Below are positions 55,730-64,000 of a stretch of 64,000 nucleotides of DNA, in pieces. The first letter of the stretch is position 1, and every line of letters begins with the position of its first letter. The notes under the pieces were generated by a model, which saw nothing but the letters and a program-made list of their open reading frames with translations, had not been told where the DNA came from and did no database searches. This DNA is from Benincasa hispida. Taxonomy: Eukaryota; Streptophyta; Magnoliopsida; Cucurbitales; Cucurbitaceae. The position numbers and the translations under genes were made by a program. The DNA lies in contig NC_052351.1 in the NCBI RefSeq assembly GCF_009727055.1, forward strand, positions 55,093,451 to 55,157,450, written 5' to 3'.

Positions 55730-57223
55730 ATGAGTACTGGGACTGACCCAGAATTAGAGGTTGACCCAGAGATCGAGCGTACATTTTGCGCAAGGGCATG
55801 CCAAAACCGAGCAAGGCAAAAGAAGGCCAACATGGCAGATAATAACAATGACAATGTGGCACCCGAGGTGAATCAAGGGGTGGGACGGCCAGCGCAAGAT
55901 CTCATTTTCCTTACTGCTGACCGCAACATTCCGATGAGGAACTACGCGGCGCCCAATCTGTATGATTTTTTGCCTGGAATTTCAAGGTCGATAGTCGAGG
56001 AGAACACTAGATTCTAGATCAAACCGGTCATGCTTCAAATGATTTAGAATACGGGGCAGTTTGGTGGTCTACAAGGTGAGGACCACATGCCCACCTGACC
56101 AGTTTCGTCGAGATGTGCAGTAACTTCTCTATACCTGGCGTTACCCCTGAAGTATCAGACTATACCTCTTCCCTCAACCTTGAGGGATGAGGCCAAGAGG
56201 TGGGCTCATTCACTAGAGCCAAATGAGATTACTTCATGGTATCAATTGGTTGAACGATTTATGAAGAAGTTCTCCTCCGGGTGTCAACGCAAGGCAAAGA
56301 AAGGATTGTTGAACTTTGAGCAGATGGATAACGAGACCCTTAGCACCGCTTGGGTGCGATTCAGAAGACTGGTGAAGAATTGTCCGTATATTGGGATACC
56401 GATTGTGTCCTAATGGAAACATTCTATAATGGCCTGAATAGATACAACGCAGGTTGTTGCTGATGCCTCCACGGCAGGAGGTTTATGGATAAAACATATA
56501 CTGAAGCCAAGGTCATCCTTGGCCGCATCTCGCGGAATATGGATGACTGGGTAGATGATGGATATGGAGGAAGAGGCTCCAAGAGAAGAAGAAATGAAAC
56601 TGCCATTGTCCCTGCGGAAACAATGACTACTTTGGCGCCTCAGATGGCCGCAGTGACCTCTATCCTCCAGTCAATGGCGGCTTAATCAAGGTGCCCTCTC
56701 TCAAGGATTAGCGCAACCCACTGCATTGGCACAAGTGGCCGCAATCAGTTGCGTCAATTGTGGAGGGGCCCATGCGGCGAAAATATGCCCATCGAACGCA
56801 CAACAAGTATGCGCTATCCAGAATAACCCCTTCAGCAACACGTATAATCCTGGTTGGAGGAACCACCCTAACTTCAGTTGGAGAGGAAATCAGAACCAAG
56901 GTGGGCCAAGTAACCATCAGAATAGCAATTCAAGGAATCGAGGGAACCCTCCACCTTTTCACCACAATCAGAATTAGGGTCAACAGAGACAATTGCACAA
57001 CCAACAACCCTCATCTTCAAACACCTCCGGAAATTCATTGGAGGCCCTGCTCAAGCAATACATGGATAAAAATGATGCGGTGATGCAGGCGCAGGCATCT
57101 TCAATCAGAAATTTGGAGATTCAAGTGGGGCAGCTGGCATTCGAACTTCGAAACAGAACACCAGGAACATTTCCAAGAAACTCTGAAGCCCCTGGATCTC
57201 ACGGAAAGAAGCAATGTCCCTGA
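55730..57223 (+). pseudogene. gag: Athila gag of the array
   Basis: Starts Met at 55730 with an acidic N-terminus (DPELEVDPEIERTF), then RNIPMRNYAAPNLYDFLPGI. The gag core follows after stops: DEAKRWAHSLEPNEITSWYQ, FMKKFSSG, LNFEQMDNETLSTAWVRFRR. The knuckle CVNCGGAHAAKIC at about 56752-56790 is an intact C-X2-C-X3-H-X4-C. The C-terminal part has SIRNLEIQVGQLAFELRNRT and ends at 57223. Protease and the rest of pol are deleted after this point. Confidence 0.88.
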
Positions 57224-57567
57224 AGACATTGGGTAGGCAAGCTGGATCGCCTGTGGAGGTGTGGATTGCATTCGTCAAAGAAAACTATCTTCCGGTCCAT
57301 ATCTCAATTCTATGTTTACATGCTTTCTTAAATACTGTCTTTATTGCTTTATGAACTTTGTCATTTACTGCTTCATTCAATTAGTCTTTCAATGCTTTAT
57401 GAATTTATTCTTCATTTAATTCCCTTGCATTTATCTCTGTACTCTCTTTAATTTCTTTAACTTTTCTGTCATAAATGCGTTAGTCTTAAAACTTGGTGAA
57501 TGATTGAGAAATAAGAAGAAATTTATTACCACAAGGTCCTTGTGACTTACGTTGATGAAAAAAAAAA

Positions 57568-57599
<32 letters not shown>

Positions 57600-57616
57600 A
57601 ATAAAACAATCAACAC

Positions 57617-57922
57617 CCGGTATGCATTGCGGTGATGGGTGCATCTTGTGCCATCAAGATACACTTTGTATTTATCGTACTCAAATGCATTGCGCTGAGG
57701 GGTGTGTTGCGCTCGTATGTGTTCTTTGCCCGTCCTTAGCAAAAATGCACTATGTTAAGGTAGTGTTACGCTGGTAGAAATACCATACGCCCGTCCTTCA
57801 AAAATGTGTTGAGTTAGGAGGTATGTTACGGGGATACATGCGTTGTTGCCCGACCTCTATAAATATGCATTTGTGTTATGGAAGCCCGGTGTTAATTTTT
57901 AATCGTGCACCCGTCTGAATAA
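57617..57922 (+). repeat. Five-unit, about 60-bp degenerate tandem repeat
   Basis: Unit starts near 57617, 57683, 57743, 57802 and 57861. Each begins AAATGCAT or similar, has a GGGTGTGTTACGC-type middle and ends GCCCGTCCTT or similar. Lies in the 3' UTR. Confidence 0.75.
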
Positions 57923-58529
57923 AGTACAAAAGATAACTTCACTTATTGTTTTTCTATGTATAGAAACTAAATTCTTTGATTCTTTGTACATGATAAAAGT
58001 TTGTATTGCGTTAATTGTAATTATTTGTATACTTAGTTAATTTTCAATACAATTGAGTAACAATTCTCTCTATATGCCTTTGCCTCTTATTTATCATCCT
58101 TTGTCAATTTTTGCGATATTCTTGATCTTTTATTTTGCGTTATTCATTGCGCTGCCATGATGAATAATATGCATACACTTAGTAATATTTCCCACACTTT
58201 TTAATTTCTAACTAACACTTAGTTAATTCGTAGTTATAGCAATACTTTACCTTTTATCTTTCAAAACTCTGCTCAAACCTTCTTTTCAAAATTTTGTCTA
58301 AGTGTTTGTCTATTCTATCCAAACAATGCAATAAGGACTTTGCGCATCTCTAAATTTGGAGGTGGGGAAGGTCTGAGCAGATGAGATCAAGATTATGTGA
58401 TCATTAAGAAATTGCGTTCATTTTCCATCTCAAAAAAAAAATCATACAAAACTCCAATGTCAGCGCAAGGGAAAACTCAGAAACAATCCCAACCTGATAA
58501 GAGTTAGTCGTGAAAGGAACCTGCTCGTA

Positions 58530-58743
58530 GTTGGATGTTTGCATGACACCCATGGGAGCAAGCCAAAACAAAGGTGGGTTTCCAAGAACGACGCAATATG
58601 AAAAGAGAAAAATGAGAAAAAGAAAAAAAAATAAAAGAATACAAGAGACAACTCCTCTGAAAATCAAGAGCTAAAGTTGAGATTGGCACACAACCGTAGT
58701 TGAATGTTCGCATGACACTCGTGGGAACAAGCCAAAACGAAGG
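58530..58743 (+). repeat. Twin 45-nt conserved motifs
   Basis: Copies 58530-58574 and 58699-58743, start-to-start 169 bases. More diverged than those at 54401, mostly by C-to-T and G-to-A changes. Confidence 0.75.
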
Positions 58744-59055
58744 GTGTAACCATGATCAATAATCTCTAATAAATGACGCAAAGTTTGACCACCACATACA
58801 GACGCATCAAGTTGTTTTGACAAGAAGAGGTAAACATTCTTTTTAAAACTAGAAAAGCATTTTTGAGCTGAAATTTGTTGTATAGAAGAATAAAGTAGGG
58901 CTTTGTTATGAATTTTCAAGGATAGAAAGAAATTGTGTTGTCAAGTAATGTTGCCTAAGTGGAGCATTCGGAGCAACCAATAGACGCAAAATCTAGGATA
59001 GGAATTGGGCATTATTGCCTTAGTAGAAGATATGCTTGAGGACAAGCATATATCT

Positions 59056-59068
59056 AAATTTGGGGGTG
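59056..59068 (+). other. Polypurine tract before LTR3a
   Basis: AAATTTGGGGGTG directly before TGATAACTTG, preceded by TTGAGGACAAGCATAT. Confidence 0.85.
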
Positions 59069-60437
59069 TGATAACTTGTAAAAATATAAGTTATTTATAC
59101 TGTTTTATTTAGATATTGCGGCTAAAAGAGAGAAAAGTTGCGTCAAATGTATGAAAATTGGCTAAGAAATGCAAGAATTATAAATTGTCGTAAATACACT
59201 CACTGACACCATTGCGATGGTAGAAAAGGATGTTTCAATTCTATTTTGTAGGAAATCAAGTCACCGCATGCGTTCATGGCTCAAAGAGAAAATGAGCAAC
59301 ACATCTCTGTCGCATTGCGCCCGTCAATCTAATGAAAAGACGATCAACGCAATGACAGCGCATGCGACAGTCAATCCAAAGCTTAACTTCAACCGCATGC
59401 GGTAATCATAAACAACACTGCATGTGGGCACACGATTGAAGATGCAAAAGAGCAACGCAATTGCGGAGGATTCTAATGCGTGTACAGCTAACCATTGTGC
59501 ATTTCTGATGAGATTAATTGCGGAGGAATATTCATCTTCTTAGTCTATCATTCACACCATGTATCAAACGCTAAATCTTAGTATTGAATGTCATGATCAT
59601 TTCCATCTCCATCTTTCTGTCTATTTCCGTTCTTCCATAATTCACTTTCTCCACGATGTTTTCTTAATCCCCTAGTAAATAGTAAGAATTAAGCAAGTAA
59701 ATTAATCTGTGCTAAGAAAATAAATTTGTTTAGCTAAAGCATGCTAGACGGCATCTTCACCTGTGAGAGCAGAAGTTTGGAAGAATGCATTAACTAAAGC
59801 GAGAAGTACTTCCAGAGATGGAAGCAACCTTACGTTCATTACGTTCATCCCTGTTTCACCATAGAGATGTCGGAACACGACCAATCACCGAGAGGTGTAC
59901 ACCAAGGGAAAGCAGAACCTTAGTTATATCTTTGATGCAATTAGTGAACTTAAGATGTTTATACTAGTTATCCTTTCTATTCTGACTCATACATAAAGAC
60001 TTGCCCCCACATAACACGATCCTTTGTATAAACTTCACAGTCAGTCTCCAACTCAGTATCATGTATCATGTATCCTGTACCTTGTATCATAATAGCTTAG
60101 GTTTACTTTTATCGCACTGTTATTTTATTATCACAACTTTATTTTATCGCACAATTTTACTTTACCGCACTTTACTTTCCTATACAAACACACAACTCTT
60201 TCATTAATTGTAAAAACCGGTCACATATATCATGAACGTAACGCATTAACGACAACAATCCCTGTGTTCAACCTCGGATTACTCTGAGAAACTTGCATTG
60301 GAATTATACTTGGTTTCAACGCAAGGAAACGCATAGCATACTACAAGCATTTCATTAATAATGCATACATCTAGAAGTAGTATCGCATGAAGTGTGCATG
60401 AGCAATCACATGGCAGAACACACATTTTCCCGTTACA
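59069..60437 (+). repeat. LTR3a of the array
   Basis: Starts TGATAACTTG with a 10-bp hairpin (59071-59080 with 59085-59094, loop AAAA) and ends CCCGTTACA. U5 block GTTCAA (60266) with hairpin CTCGG/CTGAG (60273-60288). It is followed by AGTTTATGGC, the start of the usual PBS. Confidence 0.8.
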
Positions 60438-61559
60438 AGTTTATGGCAACATGAGCTTGTAGCGCATCATGCATGGACATTACAACAATTCAATTTCAAG
60501 TCATTAGAGACTGCTGGAAAGTAACACAAAGGAGAGAGGGCCAACCCTTGTGAAAGCAAGAATCCACATTTAGAACAGAGTTGAAGTGATAAAGAGTTGT
60601 GTAAAAGGCCACGGGAAGAAAGACATTGCTTACCGGGCTTGTTATCTCTCAAATCCATTTGTTATTTTGTATTCAATACTTTATTTGTAGAAAATGGAAA
60701 CTTCATTTCAATCTATGTTCATCTCTCCAAACCATGCATGAGTAGTTAAATTTCTAAATGGGTTGAGAAGTACTTAGCTAGCATGACTTAAGATTTACAT
60801 TTTATGTGATCATCTTGTCTTATGTATGCATCATCCACCCTTTGGACGTACTTGAGAGAGTAGTCTAAAGATAGAATCTAGGCTTGAGAGAGTCGAATTA
60901 GAATCTAGGCTTGGGAGAGTCGGATTAGATCGTACAAGCAAGAGTAGAAACTTAGGAATAAGTTCTATTTGTTATTTACACATCGCATGCGCCCTAGAAA
61001 TAGGAATGGTGGTATGCGATCAACTTGTCTTATGAGTGCATCATTCATCATTTGGACATACTTGGAAAAGTAGTCGAAAGACAGAATCCAGGCTTGGGAG
61101 AGTCGGATTAGATCGTATAAGCAAGAGTAGAAACGTAGGAATAAGTTCTATCGACTGTTTCGCATATACATCGCATGCGTCCTAGGAATAGGAATTGTGG
61201 CATTCTGCATTGAGAAATGTAGTACTGATATTTGTGTATAGCATGATCACATACCACAATCTTAGGAAGTATTAGAAAAACCCCTTCTCAACCGCTTCAT
61301 CGCATACTTATTGTAACTCCATGCTTTCATCACTCCGCGTTCAACTCTGCTGCATAGGAAAATTTAAATTAAAACACTATCCACTTCCTTTTTTACCATC
61401 GCAATAGAATCAAAGAGTCTGTCACATATCTACTTAGTAGTCCCTGTGTTCGACCCTGAACTTACCAGGAAACCTAAGAAGGCTTATACTTGGGCTTTGT
61501 TAGGAAAACTTCCATGTTCATCGCATACTCACACCATCGCATCATAATTTTACGCATCA
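60438..61559 (+). repeat. PBS stub and LTR3b, 5' truncated
   Basis: After AGTTTATGGC (60438-60447) the sequence jumps into LTR sequence homologous to 18370-19375, with GTTCGA at 61448 and hairpin CCTG/CAGG at 61555-free positions 61455-61469. It ends TTACGCATCA at 61559, followed by the ATAAC duplication. Thus LTR3 is two LTR pieces around a deleted interior. Confidence 0.75.
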
Positions 61560-62310
61560 ATAACCTAAATAGGTCTATAGTATAAGGATTAAGGTGGGAT
61601 ACCTGATCCTGGTGACACTACGGATACGGCTCGCTTTGTAGAGGTTTACAAGTGTTGTAAACTATTACAGATGGTAGATCCTGACCATTCATATGGAGAC
61701 GTGCGAGTCGAGGTGTCCTATACAAAGAGTTTGTATAAGACCTAGACCACGGGATGACTAGACCCTATATATAACGCCGTTGATACTAGAGACTTACATC
61801 TCACCTAAATGACCATAGGTCACATGACCTCAATCCTGAGTGTTTTGGGAACTCCTGCCTTTGAGGGCGGTTCTTTGATTAGTATGGGTGAGAGTGGCCA
61901 GATTGCCAACTCAACATGCCTTCCTTTTTGGGGACTTGTCTGATCTGGGAGTTGGGAACTCAATCCACAAGATGGAATTCACTCATTTCCCCGAAGTAGG
62001 GATAAGTAGAGAGATTGTTCCCTTAAGGACTGATTCTGGGGCTTGAACATAGTGACCACAGCTTCTCTTTGGAAGAGAAGACTCTGTCATAGTAGAACTA
62101 TGATTTATGTTTATTAGAGGGATCAGTGGTACTTAAGGAGTTAGATGTAACTACAGGAGCATAACGGTTATTGGCTCAGCTTTACTTACGAACGATCTGT
62201 GAAGGGTTGTCGCACTGTTGATTGGTTAAGATGAACACATAATATATATGTGGTAAGAAGAGTTCAGCTGTCGGTCTTTAGTGAAGTGCCTGGCAGTTAA
62301 CGGATGGTGG

Positions 62311-62760
62311 ATCCAATGCTACCTTCCAGCGTCTACGGCAATTGGCAACCAATGCTACGCAATAGAGTAAACAATTTTACCCCATGCTTAGCATTAGCTA
62401 AACGATCGTTAGAAAATACTACAGATCATCTAGAAAAATCTAAATGATCGCTTAGTTAAATCCCGCCTTCTTCGTTGAGAAACCGCATCACCAATGCTTC
62501 GAAGCTTCATCACGAAGACTCAATAAACTCAAACTTTTGAATTATTAGACTCGATTGCAAAGTTAATTTCACCCAAAAACATAGGGGCCCTTACAATTAA
62601 TACTTTGTAATACAGAAAACTTTAACAAACAGGCCCAATTAAACCTGAAAATTCATCAACTCAACCACAAATGCAGAAAACGACTAACTACAAATGCAAA
62701 AACCTATCGCGGACTGTAAAATAAGTTCAAAACAGAGTTGTAATTTGGAATATCAAGAAC
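62311..62760 (-). other. 5' leader of a minus-strand copia element
   Basis: Non-coding, with several GATCGTTTAG-like words between 62390 and 62460. It directly precedes (downstream in sense) the PBS at 62761. No gag is reached before the junction with C4. Confidence 0.55.
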
Positions 62761-62775
62761 CTGGCTCTGATACCA
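62761..62775 (-). other. Copia primer-binding site
   Basis: Sense TGGTATCAGAGCCAG, the classical site for initiator tRNA-Met in plant Ty1/copia elements, one base from the LTR. Confidence 0.92.
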
Positions 62776-62776
62776 T

Positions 62777-64000
62777 TGAAGGAATCGGACTGAATTTCCA
62801 TGGCAGCGGAATAAAGATCATTCCAAAATTACAATCATGTGTGAATCATTACAATATACAGTCGTATACAAAACATGGGTTATACAATTAATATAGAAAT
62901 TACAGCAGAACACTACAATTAACAAGGAAGAACTCTATGAACATTTGTAGACTCGTCTCCACGCTTCTGCGCATAAGAACATTGAACAACAATAACCTCG
63001 AACGCTCGATCTACATGACCGCAAGACAGCATGCAACACTTTGCACTCGAATCAGCGGATCACTTCGGTCACGAACTCCTCAGCAACACGAACGACCTCC
63101 ACAGAACCTCGACGTGTCGAGTTGAGTATGACACCACCAAGAAGGCTACCTTGGTATCCTCGATATGAAAAACTAGAGGTGGGCTCGTTTAGGACTTGGA
63201 CTGAGGCAGATGGAGGATGAAACACCGATCGTGTACACGACTGGGCAAGTGGGAGATGGCGAAAGACCTATCTATAGGTCGATGCCTAATCGTTTAGCTA
63301 AAGCTATGTGATCGTCTAGCAAAAGCTATGCGATTGTTTAGCTCAGTGTTTGTCGCCTACAAACACTACACGATCGTTTACTTTGGACAAGTGATCGTCT
63401 AGCAAAAGCTAGGCGATCATTTATAATACTGTACAATCGTTTAGCTCACCACTGCACGATCGTTTTAGCTCGCTCAAGCTGTCATTTAGTAAATCTGTAT
63501 TTACTTGACAACTCCGTGAGATTCTTTTTGCCGAGAGAAATCTCAAAAAACTTTCTTACTAAAAATAGGAAAACATTTTTCTTTAACTCACGGTTACCGT
63601 GAAAATCCAATAACCACCCACTCAATTGGTTATTAAAGAAAAAAATTAATATCCAATAATTAATATTATTAAATATAAATGAATAACCAACTTATCATAC
63701 TATATTTATAACCTATAGTTTTAATATTCATCTCATGAAACATATATAACCATAGTTCTTTTTCTTTTCCATGGTACTTAATGTAAATCTCATTTACATC
63801 AATCCTCCACTAGATGTATCTCATACATCATACCGATTATTATCATATAATTAATTAAAAAAACCTCTTGTCAATTGAACATTTCAAAATTAACACCAAG
63901 AACTGATCCTCAACTGAATCCATTGAGCTACCAAGGGGACTTTATGGACCTATAGCTCGAAGCTCCCATCGTACGTGAATAACTGATAAACTCTTTAGTT
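62777..64000 (-). repeat. 5' LTR of a minus-strand copia element (cut by window edge)
   Basis: On the plus strand begins TGAAGGAATCGGAC after the PBS and runs to the window end, where the reverse complement of the copia LTR family's AGAGTTTA and GGTCCATAA blocks is recognisable. Short open frames within it are not supported. Confidence 0.85.
63278..63480 (-). repeat. CGATCGTTTAGC-type degenerate repeat in the copia LTR
   Basis: Words such as AATCGTTTAGCTAAAGCTA, GATCGTCTAGCAAAAGCTA and CGATCGTTTA recur about every 20 to 40 bases, roughly eight to ten times. Cores often contain the palindrome CGATCG. Confidence 0.7.

Larger units (their letters stand above)
57224..59055 (+). other. 3' UTR of the second internal region
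   Basis: Non-coding. It holds an (AT)n/(AAT)n microsatellite (57567-57604), a five-unit tandem repeat (57617-57922), an AAATTTGGAGGTG internal PPT-like tract (58352-58364) and twin motifs (58530-58574, 58699-58743). Confidence 0.7.
48701..61559 (+). mobile_element. Athila array with shared LTRs, target duplication ATAAC
   Basis: Perfect ATAAC at 48696-48700 and 61560-61564. Inside, in one orientation: LTR1 (48701), second-family LTR fragment, RT/RNase H/integrase, 3' UTR, PPT, LTR2 (54951), PBS, gag, 3' UTR, PPT, LTR3a (59069), four bases of PBS, LTR3b (to 61559). LTR2 has PPT on its left and PBS on its right, so it serves both neighbours. Confidence 0.85.
48510..62310 (+). repeat. Copia-type LTR C4, split by the Athila array
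   Basis: Parts 48510-48700 and 61565 to about 62310. It begins TGTTGGGATTGATG. The right part resumes with CTAAATAGGTCTATAG, as expected from the uninterrupted copies near 36690 and 48320. It stops matching near 62310 (TTAACGGATGGTGGATCC), where another copia element's interior begins. Confidence 0.85.

Noticed and set aside
57563..57604. Possible regulatory AT-rich element
   Set aside because: It is a plain (AT)n/(AAT)n microsatellite.
63278..63480. CRISPR-like array
   Set aside because: Units are degenerate and irregular and lie in a copia LTR of a plant genome.

Overview
This window looks like a plant (eudicot) nuclear genome, from gene-poor, retrotransposon-packed chromatin. I found no host protein-coding gene, rRNA or tRNA gene. 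Nearly every open reading frame of recognisable content is a decayed piece of an LTR retrotransposon, and the intervals between them resolve largely into LTRs, primer-binding sites (PBS), polypurine tracts (PPT) and retroelement untranslated regions. The species cannot be fixed from the sequence. Plant Ty3/gypsy elements of the Athila type (primer complementary to the 3' end of tRNA-Asp, D-L-G-A-S protease, no chromodomain) and Ty1/copia elements (TGGTATCAGAGC-type primer site) dominate.

Layout. 1-6938: minus-strand Athila-like element B, carrying a nested copia LTR (2006-4146). 6939-14707: related plus-strand element B2, fused head-to-head to B through truncated LTRs and carrying two nested solo LTRs (7924-9442, duplication CCAAG; 12475-14482, duplication ACAAC). 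14889-27921: a large minus-strand Athila element with PBS, gag, protease, RT, RNase H, a piece of integrase, PPT and two LTRs, disturbed by an inverted LTR and by a second LTR family with E2F-like sites. It holds a 21-base assembly gap. 28762-36248: minus-strand element G with both LTRs, a near-perfect target duplication and gag plus protease but no RT. 36500-48069: Ty1/copia element with gag, protease, integrase and only the start of RT, carrying a Harbinger-like DNA element (40386-42139) and a solo LTR (45795-47794, duplication AGCAT). 48117-62310: two nested copia LTRs, the inner one split by a 12.9-kb Athila array (48701-61559) with at least three LTR starts, bounded by one perfect ATAAC duplication. 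62311-64000: 5' part of a minus-strand copia element running off the window.

How the parts relate. All coding regions are broken by stops, frameshifts or deletions, and no element here can be autonomous as read. The non-coding parts are better conserved than the proteins. Athila LTRs begin with a 10-bp hairpin, usually capped by GAAA, whose paired bases co-vary between copies. A second co-varying hairpin lies near the LTR 3' end. Upstream of the LTR the elements share a second PPT-like tract and, in most, one or two copies of a 45-nt sense-oriented motif. I regard this 3' module as the most interesting and possibly undescribed signal in the window.
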